Assembly: GCF_002865645.1 (NCBI RefSeq)
Contig: NW_020194563.1
Coordinates: 640,152 to 704,151, forward strand
Direction: 5' to 3'
Origin: Hyaloscypha bicolor E
Lineage: Eukaryota; Ascomycota; Leotiomycetes; Helotiales; Hyaloscyphaceae
Length of the DNA: 64,000 nucleotides
Both the position numbers and the translations under genes were made by a program. Below the pieces are notes generated by a model. The model had not been told where the DNA came from and did no database searches. It worked only from the letters and a program-made list of their open reading frames with translations. Shown here piece by piece: positions 1 through 12,370 of the stretch (its first letter is position 1; each line of letters begins with the position of its first letter).

Positions 1-3000
1 TGAAATATATACTAACTTATTCTTATAGGAAATAGCCTTTCTTTCTCTAATTTCAATTCCTTTAATATATACTTCTTGCTTTTAGGCTATTTAGATATTT
101 TCCCGTTCTCTTTTATAAAATATATACTAACTTATTTTTTAGTTTCCCTTACCTTACTTTTCTTACCTTACTTCCCCTTTAATATTACTATATATGTACC
201 TAGTTAGTACTAGTTCTTATAACTTATAGTTAGGCTTTCTATTTATTAAATACCCGAATATTTTATTTTACTTTTACTTTATATATTTTATTTTATATAC
301 TTTACTTTCCTTTTATTATAGGTTAGAACTCAAATAGTATTTACCTTAAGTACTTGTATTCTCGGGTATATAAAACTCCTATAGATCTTTCGGGATTATA
401 AACTAGCCTATTTTAGTTTAGGAGAGCTTTCTCGAGAATATTTCAGGAGTTATAGTATTTATTACAACTTCTCCCAAAAATTAATATAATATAAGTAATT
501 CTGATCTATTCTCTCTTTATAGAGCAAACCGCTGCCCTAAGTTCATATAAAAGTCTTAATTATTCCTCGAGTTAAAGTATAAGTACTTCTTATTTCTATT
601 AAATTAGATATAAAGAATAATAAGTGCCTTTAGGCTAGACTATAATACTAGTTAAGTATTAAGACTCCCTATATCTTGCAAGATATTATTTATAGCTCTA
701 GACATATTATATTTAATAGGGCTTTTATATCTAATTACCTTATATTATAATAAAATATATAGTATTATAGTTAGGGAAGTTCTGCTTTATAATCTTATTT
801 ATTACTTATAGATTTTCTAGCTAATAAGTCTTGGCTAATAGCTAAGAAACTTATTGGCTACTTTATCTAAAGCCTCTAGAAGCGGGAAGTTATCTTAATA
901 AAGACTTAGTATTAAAAATAGGTTTAACTAATTAATTCAAACGAGAAGTTTATAATAAGAGTTTCTATATATAAATAATTTCATATAATAAACTCAAGTC
1001 TCTATTCCTAGTTATATAAGTAAGCCATATAAGAAACTCTTTCTAGCCTATTAGAGTAGTTCCTGTCTCTAGTTATATGAGTTATAATATATAATAAACT
1101 CAAACTTTTCTTAAGTTATTTTTAGAAGAATTAGTAAGCTTTTCTAGATAGACTTATTAAGGCCTTAGTTTTTAAAGATATTAATCTAGCCTTCTTACTT
1201 CTTTTTTAGGTAATAGTTCGGCTCTCAGGAATTATATATAAATATTAGAATAAATAAGGAGATATACTATATACGCTTTCTAGATAGATTAGAATAAAAC
1301 CTATAGGATTCCTGTAATATTTATATTAAATCTATAGTACTAGCTAGTAAAGACTTTAATAACCTTAATAAGACTTAAATTACGAGCCCAGCCCTTAGAT
1401 TTCCCGCTTAACTTTAAGATTAAGTAATTTATAATAGGTTACCTATTATGAAATATATTATACTCTTTTCCTAAAAAGTACTAGGTACTAGTAATAATCT
1501 AGATACCCCAAAGCCCTTAAGACTTTTTATAAGTTTCTGGCTTTAGGGCATTTTTATGGCTAGCCAATTCTATAGAGTCACGTGACCACGTAATTCCTTA
1601 TATTAATTTAAAGGAATTATATCTTTATATATAGCTATAATATTACTTTTAAGAAGCTTAGTATAAATAAACTTTTATAGCCTAAATATTAGTTATTAAA
1701 TAAGTTATCCAAGATTCCCTTATTCTCTAAATTCCCTAAATTATTCTCGTATTACTCCTTATTATCTATAGAAATCTTATTATTAAGATTATTTTTTTTA
1801 ATATTCCCTAGTTCTTAATTCGCTATAATTGCATTCTCTAGTCTTTATTTCGCCTCTCGAATTACTTCTAATTACTTATTTCCCTTATAAGGAGGCTCGA
1901 TATTAAATAGGAGCTTTCTAACTCTCTTTTTATAAAGTTTGAGGGCATAATAAAAGAACTAATATACCCTAACGTAATCTTAATCTAGCCCTACTTTAAG
2001 CTTATTTATAGTATATATAATACTAGTATCTTTAAAAAAAGTTATATAAAGCTCTTTAATTTCGGGAATTTAATATATTATATAATTATATCTCGTAATC
2101 TTCTTTTTAAGCTTAGAAAGTAATTACTTAGTTACTTTTATTAGGGAAATACTATAATAATAAACTTCCTAGTAATAATTATATAGCTTTTCTAGAACTC
2201 TAGGCCAGAGGTAATTAGCCCTTGCCTACTAAAAGTAAATCGAACTAATATTATAAAAAAGAACGAAGTTATTAATCTATTAATAAAAAGTATTTATATA
2301 AATAAATTAAATAGTAATTAGGTTATAGTAAGACTTCCTATTAAAGATACTTATATTATAAAAAGATTCAAAAAACCGTTTCTAGGTCTCTATAAGCCTA
2401 CTAGCTAAGATATTTTACTATATCTTAATATACTAATTCTTTATTAAGGGCCCGTAAGTAAAGGCCTTTTTCTATAGTAAATCGTAACCCTTTACTAACT
2501 ACTAGAGCTCGATTTATATAACTACTATAAGTAGTATCTCTTAGCCTTTATTAGCTCGTAACTTTTTTGGAAAATAACCCTATTTCCTAATATAGAGAAA
2601 ATAAAACTTTAGGATAGTAATTTATATATAATTTAATATACTAATAAAAATACTAATTATTATTCGAGAATATATATTAATAATATTATAAATCTAGAAG
2701 CTATAATAGAATAACTTATTATACCTATCTATAGACTAATATTAACCTGGCCCCTTAATAGTAAACCTCTTATATTTCTAATTCTTATACTTATCTCGCA
2801 CCTTTATTTTTACCTTATCTAATATCCTAAGTATTTACTATATTTCTTTACGAGATATAAATTTACTAGTATTTTTTCGGACCTAGTAATATATTCTCTT
2901 ATAGCTATACCGGATTAATTAATTACTCTTTAGTTCCTTAAAAATAAATTCTTTAGCTTCCTTAAAAGTATTAATATACTCGGTATTAAATTAATTTCGT

Positions 3001-5250
3001 TTTAGCTAAAGCTTATAATAGTATCAAATTATTTTTAGGGTATATATATTAAGCCTAGGATAATTAAGTTTATAATTAAAGATTCAAAGCATACGTTTGG
3101 GTAAATAGTTCTAATACTAGAAGTAATATATTATCTTAACTAGCTTCTTATTATAGAGATATGCCTTATATTTTACTTGCTATTAATCCGGAAAGAGTTT
3201 AGTATTCTATTATTATAATTAAGTAATATAGCTAGTTTTACTAGTATTAAACTCTTCTAGTTATAAGGTATATCTAATATCCTAAAAAGTCTTTTCTTAA
3301 ATATAATAGAGCTCTTTAATTTAAGCTTAATATTATTTCTATAATTAAGGATTAATTCTATTAGTTCCTATAATATAATATAGTTTATAAGTTATAATAA
3401 TAGTAATTAGAAATAAAGAATAAGGAAAAAAGGAAATATATAGTCTTTAAATATTAGTCTATACTAGTATAAAAACCTTACTTTTATATTTATATAAAAT
3501 ATAATATTATAATTACTAAAAATAGTCTTATTTTTATATTATATTATCTAGATATACTATATCTAGATTATAAAATAATACTAATATTTTATTTCTTATA
3601 TATAAAAAAAGCTTATTTTTAGTATTATATAATTATATAATTCCCTGAATTCAAGAAACTAGTATAAAATTTAGAGAAAATAACTTATTATTTATATAAT
3701 TCCAAAATTATTAGGCTTCCTAATCTAATTCTATATTTTTTAGGTTTAACTAGGAATTCTCTATTTATACTTTAGTATTATACTAGTAATAAACTTATAA
3801 ATATAGTTTACCTAACCTATTTATTTAGCCCGGGAATTATATCTTATAATTTCTTTTTACAAAAATAGTATTAGTATAGCAAATACTATTACCTATAAAA
3901 TTAATTCTATTTTCTAATTAGCTTATTAATCCTATTATTATCTTTATTTGCGAATTTATTATTATTCTATAAGAAAAAGAGCTTAAAAAAGTTAATCCGA
4001 TCTTCTAGTTTATTTATAAATTTATTCTTTTATATTTTTTGGGCCTTTATAATATAAAGATAACTCCGAATTCGTAATTACTTTTCAGGAAAAAAGTATT
4101 ATAAAAAGGCCTTCTTTTTCTTCTAACTAATTCTTTTTCTCTTAACTATAATACTATACCTAATCTTTTCTTTATCTCTTTTCTTCTTTCTTTAAGTATT
4201 ATTTAAGCCTTTCTTCCTATTATAAAATAAATATAATTCTTTATTATACCGCCAAAAAAGTTCTTAAAAAAAAGAAAAGATATAATATATATAATATTAG
4301 TAATATTAATAACTTATACCTATCTAGTAAAGATAAGTAATATAATATAGCTCGAGTATAAAGGCTTAAAGACTCGAGGTATTATAGAGAAGTAATAAGT
4401 TATACTTTTCTTATATAAAAAGCTAGAATATAATACTAATTAAATATTAGAATAATAATTTATTAAATCTACTAAACCTTCCTTTTTCCTTAAATACCTT
4501 ATAGCCTCTTCTTACTATTACTAATAAATAGTACTATCTCGAGCTTTTTAATATCCCCGATAAAATAATATAAGTTATAAAGAATATTTATAAAATACTA
4601 GAGATTCGAGATATAAAGTTTTATCCTAGAAAGAAGCTAGCTAATTTGGATAATCCAAAGATTATAATAAACCTAAAGATAGTATATAATTAAACTCGAG
4701 GCTATTTAGTACCTATATCTTATATTAATTATATAAAAAAGAACCTTAAAGGCCCATAACAAGAGTATATATAAGTTTAGGGCAAATTTGACTAAGCCTA
4801 TTATAATTATAAATATAATAATAGTAATAGAATATATATCTTATATTACCTTAATATAATACTAAAAGATCTAGCTTTTCCCAAGTTAGTTTCCGTAAAA
4901 CCTTAATCTTTAAAGCTATAAATACTCTCGAAATAAAGTAATAAAGTAAAGAAACTAATAAAGGAAAAAAAAGAGAGAGAAAAAGAAAATAAGAATAAGA
5001 ATAAAGAAAATAATAGAGATAGAGATATTTCGAGTATTATAGGAAATAATAGCGAGAATAATAATAGTAAGGAAGATATGCCTTATAATTTATGAGATCT
5101 ATTATACGGATTATATAAGTTAAAAAAGAATTAATAGTAGTTAAGAAGGGGAAGTAGAGGCAGGGGCAGGGACAGAGGAAGTACTAGAGATATTATAGTA
5201 AAGACAAATACAAATATTAGTATATTTAGTAACTGCGAATAGCTTTATTT
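1..5250. other. AT-rich, RIP-like block without readable genes
   Basis: The whole stretch is dominated by TpA-rich words, and every frame is broken by TAA and TAG. This is what heavy C-to-T mutation of repeats leaves behind. Some frames, for example plus-strand 3081-3840, read for many codons if TAA/TAG are taken as former Gln codons, so decayed coding DNA is likely, but I could not name a family. A purine-rich segment at about 4930-5060 is low complexity. No gene is supported here. Confidence 0.7.
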
Positions 5251-5299
5251 TGGCTACCTCTATATAAGTTATATATATGAGTATAATAGTAATTACGCC

Positions 5300-5927
5300 C
5301 GCAGAATGCGGTATTTTGGTTACGGGCGATTTTTGGTGGGGTGCGCACGTGCCACAAATCAGATATCAAAGGTCGAAAACCAGATTCGAAAATCGCTTGG
5401 TCTTCTGATCCTTACGGCTTTCCGTATATGTGACCTGTGCGGCGGGACCTCCGTAGGGATTCTCTGGCGTGGGTGGACCCAGGCACTCGGGGGATGCTGA
5501 CTAAGCTTCAAGTCTCCAACTTTTTCAGGTATTTTGCGACACATTTCGGCATAACCAAAAGGATCTTCGCTCCTGAATTCCTTCTGGGCCTAATCAATAC
5601 TACGATTTTCTTGCCTTAGATCAATCTGCAGCCTACCTTTAACACCGCGACGGAGGTGCTCCACTCAGAACTCCGTATCCTCGGTATCTGGACATCGAAT
5701 ACATTACGCAATCTTCTATTATAAAGTACGTCAGATCCTCCCTTTAGGCTGATTTCTAACGCAGTGGATATAGGACTGCAACTATTACGGATGCCTATAA
5801 CGGAGTATACAGTTCAATATCCATGTGGTTTAAACGGCAAAGATGTAGTGGGAATAGGCATTACAGCATTAGCGATCTGTCTCCGGACAGTACGAATTAA
5901 AAGTCTAACTATCCGCAATTTCGATTA
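5300..5927. other. GC-balanced island between AT blocks, no convincing gene
   Basis: Base composition changes abruptly near 5300. Short ORFs exist on both strands, but none shows a recognisable domain. The right edge (5881-5925) is an inverted copy of 7506-7549, inside the kinase pseudogene. The left edge (about 5326-5356) resembles 7450-7482 in direct orientation. The island is therefore probably repeat-derived rather than a unique gene. Confidence 0.4.
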
Positions 5928-6065
5928 ATAAGCCTGATTCTGCCGCGACTTCTAGTACGATCACTACTTGGTAAGGGTATATATAATTACACGATAAGCC
6001 TAATTCTGCCGCGTTTTCTAATATTATTATTACTTAGTAAAAATATATATAATTATATAATAAGC
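5928..6065. repeat. 66-bp tandem repeat with unequal RIP
   Basis: Two complete 66-bp units begin at 5928 and 5994, and a third start (ATAAGC) is at 6060, so the period is exactly 66. The first unit keeps C and G bases (CCGCGACTTC, CGATCACTACTTGG). The second shows the same sequence with C-to-T and G-to-A changes. The repeat sits exactly on the border between the GC-balanced island and the next AT block. Confidence 0.85.
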
Positions 6066-6728
6066 TTTAAATTTCTATTTAAAAAAACTCTAAAATATAA
6101 AATAAAGAAATATATATATAAGAATTTAAAATAGTTTTAATAATATAATAATTATATATTTAAATAAAAATTATAGCTTTATTTATTTTTATATATTAAA
6201 TTAATATTTTTATTTTTATTATAAATGAAAAGCTAATTTAATAAGAAATAAGAAAAAATAAAGCTAAAATCTTAATTAATAATTTTAATAAAAATCTAAT
6301 AACTAATAATATATTAATTTTTTATTATAAGCTTTTAATTTATAACTTATAACTTATAATTTAATATAAAAATATCCGCTTTATTAAAAATTATAAAATA
6401 CTTATATATTATACTTATATATTATTTTTTCTTTTCTTATAACTTTTTTATTATTTAAATTTAATTTTTTTTATAAATATAAGAAGAAAAAATATAAAAA
6501 ATAAAATAAAGTAATAAAATATAAAATATAATATAAAGTAATAATTGTAAATATAATTAATTTTGAAAATTAGCTTTTATAAAAAATTAATTAATATTTA
6601 TTTTTAAAGCTTTATATATTTTTTATTATATTTTTTAATATTTTACTAAATATATAAAAGTATTAATTCTAATTAAGAAATATAATTTTATATAAATATT
6701 ATTTAAATTTAAATTTAATTTTAATTAT
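6066..6728. other. AT-rich filler, nothing resolvable
   Basis: Almost pure A+T with no open frame, no clear repeat unit and no gene. Confidence 0.6.
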
Positions 6729-7010
6729 TATTAGTATAGCTATTTCTTTAGAAATTATATATATAATTACGGGATATAGGATACGAGATATAGGTAATAG
6801 AATATAAAATACGAGATATAGTTATATAACCTTATATCTTATAGGTAACTCGACTAGTAGACTAGACCTTATTAGGGTTAGTAGATTTAGAAATTATATA
6901 TTAATACTATAATATTATAATCCTTACTTCTAAATAATAACTTTACTAACCTTATATAAATAGTATTTTATAACTATATAATAGTATTATATATTACTAG
7001 TAAACTAATA
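6729..7010 (-). mobile_element. Solo LTR, reverse orientation, 5-bp target duplication
   Basis: Read on the minus strand, this 282-bp segment matches the two LTRs of the element at 31,844-37,272. It starts TATTAGTTTACTAGTAATAT and ends CTATACTAATA, plausibly a former TGTTAG...CTAACA. It is less mutated than those LTRs, with islands such as CTCGACTAGTAGACTAGACC still present. It is flanked by ATTAT at 6724-6728 and ATTAT at 7011-7015, the 5-bp duplication expected of an LTR element. In DNA this AT-rich the duplication alone is weak evidence, but together with the matching LTR ends it is convincing. Confidence 0.75.
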
Positions 7011-7442
7011 ATTATATTTTAAATAAATAAATATATTTTAAAAGAAAATATATTAAAAATTTATATTATATTTTATATTATAGAATATTATTATATATAG
7101 TTTAATATATAGCTAGTATTTCTTTAATTTTATAAATATCTTTTAATTTTATTTAAGCTTTTTTAATTATAATATTACTTTATTATAATACTTTATAAAA
7201 AAGTTAAATATTAAGTTTTTAATATTTACAGCTTATAATTTATATATTTTAAAGTTTAATTTTTCTTTTTAATTTTTAATTTACTTGCTTTTTCTTTACT
7301 TTGTCTTCTTTTCTTATATCTCTTATTTCCTTTCTTTTAACCTTATACTTATATATATATATATATAAATTAAAAAAAGAAGAATAAATATTTTTAAGTA
7401 ATAATAAAAGTATAAGAAAAGGGGGTATAATATATAGTATAT
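7011..7442. other. AT-rich filler up to the island border
   Basis: AT-rich sequence containing a short (TA)n run near 7351-7368. The minus-strand open stretch at 7276-7506 is Lys/Leu/Ile/Tyr-rich and looks like chance coding in AT-rich DNA. Composition returns to normal near 7443. Confidence 0.5.
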
Positions 7443-7509
7443 AGGCGTTTGCGACTTTTGGTAGGGTAAGCACGTACCACCAGGCCTCACCGCCTTTGCT
7501 TATCAATCG

Positions 7510-8232
7510 AAATTGGGGACAGTCAGACTTTCAATTCGTACTATCCGGAGACAGTTCGCAGCATTAGTTGCTCGTCTTAACGCCATTATCAAGTTCGCCC
7601 CGGATACTAAACTGCCATTTATGGAGAGGAAGAAGTGTATCTATTAACGGCTCGGATACGATTACAATAGGGTCCTCCGATACTACAGGAGCTTGGGAAA
7701 CGTTCTAATCTTACAATATGCTTGTAATAGGTCTATACGACAATACTTAGCAAAGCAAACCAAGCCCGTTACGCTTTCACTATAGCTTCACTGGATTAAA
7801 CAGATTACGGCTTCGATTACCTTCGTCCATTCCCAAAATATATTATACAGGGATATCTCCTATAATAACGTCTTCCTCGATCAAAGTCTCGAAGCGAAAT
7901 TGGGCGACTTTGCTGGCTCTTCAATTAATGGGCAAGACCCGCTTATCTGTTATGAGACCAGTTACAAACATCCTGAGATTAAAGGTATTTCGACGAGAAG
8001 TAAGCTCTTTACTCTTGGCTCTACCTTCTACAAGATAATAACGGGGTCTAAACCTTACAAGGAGCTTTCGGATTCAGAGATAAGTAACGCATATACCCAG
8101 GGGAGGTATCCAAGCCTGGTCTCTCTGGCTACATTCAAAGACATTATTGCTAAGTACTGGGCTCAAGACTATATAAGTATAGATAAATTACTAGAAGATG
8201 TAAAGGCTAAAGATATGAATTTCTATTACTGA
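7510..8232 (+). pseudogene. Protein kinase pseudogene with two Gln-to-stop mutations
   Basis: A single frame runs 241 codons and reads as a eukaryotic-type protein kinase. It has an N-lobe remnant (IIKFAPDTKLP), then ILQYACN. The catalytic-loop region is YRDISYNNVFLD, where the usual HRD is YRD and the Asp and Asn are kept. The metal-binding loop is GDFAGS, GDF in place of DFG, followed by a short C-lobe ending at the TGA at 8230. The frame is broken only by TAA at 7645 and TAG at 7783, both where Gln fits, so RIP-type C-to-T changes on an otherwise well-kept gene are the simplest explanation. The glycine-rich loop is not visible. The ATG-less start and the match of 7506-7549 to an inverted copy at 5881-5925 leave the 5' end unresolved. 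Confidence 0.8.
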
Positions 8233-8234
8233 GA

Positions 8235-8706
8235 TATTTAGCACTAACAATTCCTAGTTACCGCCAAATCTATACTAGTCGCATGGATCCAACCATACAT
8301 ATTCATTCATACTCCCGCATTCCCAGTAGCCCTTACTCTCGTATACCTACTGCCTGTTCTATTCTGGGCAAGAAACCGCAAATAACAGAGTTACTTGTCC
8401 AATATCTAATACTATTAGCAAATATTAAAGCGCATTAATCTTGGAGATACATACCTTCACTTTTCAGGTAGATATTGGGGACAATCGCCGATCTTTTTGG
8501 ATGACCCAGTTACTAATACTTCTCTATTAAAGCCTTTGGCCAGTATCGCATCAGTATAGTAGTGCCCGTTGGCTTTGGCTTTCGTATATTCATCCCAGCT
8601 TCGTCTTGGCTAGATATGACGAGGCTAAGCTCTACATTTACTATAGTAGAACGACTGGTCCATATAGTAATACATCTCCTAGTTAGGGATAGGTAAAGCT
8701 GAATTC
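8235..8706 (-). pseudogene. Unidentified minus-strand coding relic, tail to tail with the kinase
   Basis: On the minus strand a frame from about 8706 reads as protein with TAG codons at Gln-like positions (around PIPN, CRA and PRHI). It ends in a conserved-looking stretch containing HYYTDAILAKGFNREVLV and KKIGDCPQYLPEK. A probable intron (GTATGT, with TGCTAATA upstream of its 3' end) spans about 8453-8391. A second frame follows with YWECGSMNEYVWLDPCD and a further TAG. I do not recognise the family. The pattern of stops matches the neighbouring kinase pseudogene. Confidence 0.5.
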
Positions 8707-9390
8707 AGGAAAAGGGTTTTCGTTTTAGTGGGCAAGAAATAGGGCGGTTAAGGTATTTATCGTTTCTGGATGATTTGAGCTCTAGTTTATACTTCAAAGA
8801 TATTGACAAGACCTAGCGCTTTAGGCAATAACGCTGGTGGGGTCTGGTCCTATCAAACGCCGCTTTCTGTACAGCTGTCTTAATGTGCCAGTTCTTCAAG
8901 AGACATCGCCTAACCAGAAGCAGAAGAACCCCCACTTCGATCTATCCATGTATGAATGTTGTGCAACCATAAGAAGCCTCCAGGATGTTGAGATGGTGAT
9001 CCATTCGGAAGTGGTTCCGCTTGGAGGAGTGCACTCGGCTCGGCCCTTCTTGCGCTCGTTCTCAGCCTATTTTTAGAATTGAAGGGTCCAAATCTGACTC
9101 CCCACTACTTGGATTCAAGGAGATCGATTCGGGCCCTCTACTAAGCAATCAAATCGGCTGAGGATCGTGGGTCGCAATCTATCCGTGAGCAAGACACCGT
9201 CCAAGGGGACCAACCCGCAGCTACGAGCCGCGGAGGCCGAGAAGCAAGCGCTGAGCGCCGCTATGTTCCTGGTGTTTACAGGAGGATGGAACCACCACCT
9301 GCTTCCTCTGCTTAGGATTCAGACGACGTACAATCTCGAGTTCCAGTTACCACCATCTCCATCTCCCCGTCCTTTCCAAAGCACCATAAA
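8707..9390. other. GC-balanced spacer, no confident gene
   Basis: Plus-strand open stretches at 8837-9076 and 9167-9493 show no domain. The second overlaps the kinase fragment on the other strand. A short phrase, TTYNLEFQLP, encoded near 9330-9360 resembles VTYNLEFKLP in the chromo/SANT protein at 41.46 kb. That could be a decayed fragment of the family or coincidence. Confidence 0.4.
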
Positions 9391-9966
9391 TCAGGGCCGT
9401 GGCCGCAGGTCCTTCCCCGCGCCCCTCATTTCCTGTACCTCAGCTCGGACGTTCTTCGATCTTGAGCGTCTCCGCCTGTTCAATGGTGTTTGATCTGGCC
9501 CCCCTGCAGATTGAGACCTCGCACAACGTTCATTCTGGGATGACACGCCGAGTTTTTGACTTTTCTTTCCTTCCTGGTTTGTAGACTTGGCAGGCTTAGT
9601 GCGTGTGACATCTGGTTGCTTGTGTCGTCTGGAAACAACCCTTTTTCGTGGAGTCGGTCGAGGAATTTTCGGGGATAACCCCATCGACCCTATCCGTATC
9701 CATTCCATTGGAGGAAGCTCATCGGGAAAGAGGGTGCGGATGATCTGACGCGCCGATGGACGATCGTTGGGGCTGCTGGCGAGCATCGATGCAATAGGAC
9801 GCTCACTTGCAAAGGTCTGGAGATGATGATGCCATAGCTGCCATGTAGGGGGCCTCTTTGCCGGGTCCGGAAATCCACCCAAAGCCTCAATAATAGTCGC
9901 ACCAAGCCCATATATATCAAGTTCTGGTTTCTTGTCCCTCCCTGCCAAAACTCTGGAAAGGTTTAG
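9391..9966 (-). pseudogene. Protein kinase C-lobe fragment
   Basis: The minus strand encodes KPELDIYGLGATIIEALGG followed by PNDRPSARQIIRTLFP. These are the alpha-F helix region (D-IYGLGATI) and the DRPSARQ motif near the end of a protein kinase domain. A basic tail follows (PRPTPRKRVVSRRHK), ending at 9391. The N-lobe, catalytic loop and DFG are absent. Immediately upstream (9970-10015) the sequence turns AT-rich, and 160 bp further on lies the 3' end of the HET gene. I read this as a truncated kinase gene, not a functional one. A short split gene with a lost 5' exon cannot be excluded. Confidence 0.65.
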
Positions 9967-10174
9967 AGAAAATGAGTCTGATTTATTTTTAATAATTATT
10001 TTGTATTTATATTAATAAGGAGGAAAGTTTTATGCATGAGAGTCGGGCGATCTGTGAAAGTCTTCTGGCTTAGATGCCCCATGCGTCTGTTGAGCGTGTT
10101 TGATTTGCTAAGAGAAGGAAGAATCTAACCCTCGTTTAGAAAAATAGATAAAATCAAACTGCGAGAAGAAACAT

Positions 10175-12221
10175 TTAGAGGATCTGTGCCGTATCGTCTT
10201 GACTATCAAACAGTATGAATCGCTGCTGGATCGAACCCATTCCAACCCTCCCAAATCTCCCAAATTTTCCGCGTCCTGTAACAAACAGCACGTGATATTT
10301 CTGTTTCCCATCCTCTGCTCCAGTCTCTCTTCCGATTATAGCACACCGTACTTCTTCTGGTGGGACGTTCTCTAGTTGAGTATCAAAGTACAGATGCCCA
10401 ACTTCGTTGTCCTCCTTGTCGTGTATAACGCCCTCGGGTTTGATCTTGCAATCTTGAAGCTCTTGAAGCCGTCTCACTCGAGCCTCCAAGACATAGCTAT
10501 TATTCTCCAGGCCAATAGTCTCATCGCTCGCCTTGGCCTCCACAATTTGAACGCTGCTATCCCACTCAATGTCTCCGAGTGTCACGTTTTGCAAATACTG
10601 GATCTGCCCGTGATATACCATCCAAGACCACGATGGAGGCGCCTTACTAGCCGCGTAAATTATTTGCTTCAGGGGAATATTCTGAGGCCGTTGCCATAGG
10701 AGACTTCGGTGGAGGAAGAGTTCAAAGATCCCGTATCTGACATTGGTACGGAGAGCGTTGGCCAACGCCATGGCTAGTGAGTCGATCGCAACGGGCCTGT
10801 CTCTCTCCGTTGTAATGCCTAAGTTCGAGTAATCCGCAAAGAGAGATTGAAAAAGCTCGATTTGAGCAGATAGAGAACGATCCTTGACAGAACGAGGAAA
10901 TTTTGGGTCACTTCGAAAAGACAATTCCGCGCTAATTTATTAGAAATTAGCAAGCTTATTAGTAAGTACACGGTTGATGAATGAAGAAAAGCGAATTATA
11001 AAGACGAAAAGCGGTGCTTTTAAACTGAGCCCTGGATGTGGACTTACTTCTTCATATAAGTAAGCGTTTCGAAACGCACCCCACCGCCACACTCCCAATA
11101 TGTTTGCCTCTTCGTGAAATGGATCATTCGGCGTGACAAGGCTCGTTCCTATAACACCCATGCCCGCTTATTTAAGACCCCCTCTTCTACGTCGCTATGG
11201 AAATCGTCGATTGATGTGCAAACGTAGACTTTGCCGTGTGAGGAATTGGGCACTGTCACATATTGCGAATCTTTCTTTTCCAGCGCCCGGTTGAGAAATC
11301 CTTTGTTTGAGTCTTCAGCAGAGGTGGCAGCAATCGTATAATAAGCATTCTTGAAGACCGCTTCCATCTTCTTGGCTTCGGTTTCCCAGTCCCCGTTCTC
11401 GCCTTGAATAATACAAAGCGAATCGATCCAAAGGTATCGCTGGCCGAGTTTTCGAGTGACTTCAATTGCATCTTGAAATGTCTGCGGCAATTCTGTAATC
11501 AGGAATCCTTGCGCTCTCTTCTCCTTGTTGCTGGTAGTAGTACTCCAGTTCCAGTTCTTCCCCAGTTCTTTTGATGGCTCCTTCTGTTCTTTTGTTGTTT
11601 CCTCCTGTTTTCCTGGTGGCTTGCCCCAGCAATGGGATAGAGCAACGTAGTGTGCTCCTTGACTTATTTTGTCTTTGTCTCTCAAAAAGAGCATGGGGTA
11701 GCCATCTCCCACATCAATGACGCGGGTTGGCATTCGAGCTCTATCGGGCTTGGGACAGGGTCTACGGTCTTGCGAGCATTTGCCTTCGTCACAAAGTCGA
11801 ATCCATTCCTTGATTAGCTTGAAATGGAGCTCGCTATCCTGTAGAAATCCGGGAAGACCGGGTTGGATTGAATTTGACCTTCTAGAGTCATCTTGGGGCT
11901 CTAAATAGTATCAGCTGTCTATTCCAGTACCTTTAACAAAGTGGAACAGTTTCACACACTTGGCACAGCACAGATCCTTACGTATTGCCGAGCTTCAAGA
12001 AGTGGCGTCTTGGGCTCCTTGTTCCTGGCCTCCTCGAGGGGTTTGAGGAGGAGTTGACAGAGATCACAACCGTCCTTTGGTTCATGTAACGAAGAGAGAG
12101 TGGCATTTAGGTCAATATTGCGACAGCGATCGCATAATTTTGAAGAGTCTTCATGACTAAATGGCGATTCTAACCAAACTTCTGCAACGTCGCACGGATA
12201 GATCCATTCGTTGCTAGCATT
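10175..12221 (-). pseudogene. HET-domain protein gene, one in-frame stop, start lost
   Basis: Three exons join in phase: 12221-11982, 11898-11048 and 10931-10175, with introns of 83 and 116 bp, giving about 615 codons. The N-terminal part has LCDRCRNI and GCDLCQLLL. The HET domain (Pfam PF06985, heterokaryon incompatibility) shows YVALSHCWG, LGQRYLWIDSLCIIQ and DWETEAKKMEAVFKNAYYTI. The C-terminal part ends YHVLFV...GSIQQRFILFD, as in the family. A TAG at 11151-11149 interrupts RAWVL/ERALSRR, where Gln is expected (RAWxLQER). Upstream of 12221 an apparent 3' splice site leads into AT-rich DNA without an ATG in frame. Members of this family trigger cell death on non-self fusion. This copy should not make a full product unless the stop is read through. 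Confidence 0.88.
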
Positions 12222-12370
12222 CTAGATTTATTCATCTATATTAGCATTATATATCACAGAAAGTATATAAGTTAACTCACAAACTAATAGAATAAAAACA
12301 AATACAGTTAGCCAGTTATATTATTAAGTTAATATAATAAATAATATATACTTCCTAAAATATAATATTA

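Noticed and set aside
7276..7506. 76-codon minus-strand ORF at the AT/GC border
   Set aside because: Hydrophobic/Lys-rich chance frame across a (TA)n run; overlaps the repeat border and has no support.
9167..9493. 108-codon plus-strand ORF
   Set aside because: It overlaps the kinase C-lobe fragment on the other strand; only the short phrase TTYNLEFQLP resembles anything (chromo/SANT gene), too little for a call.
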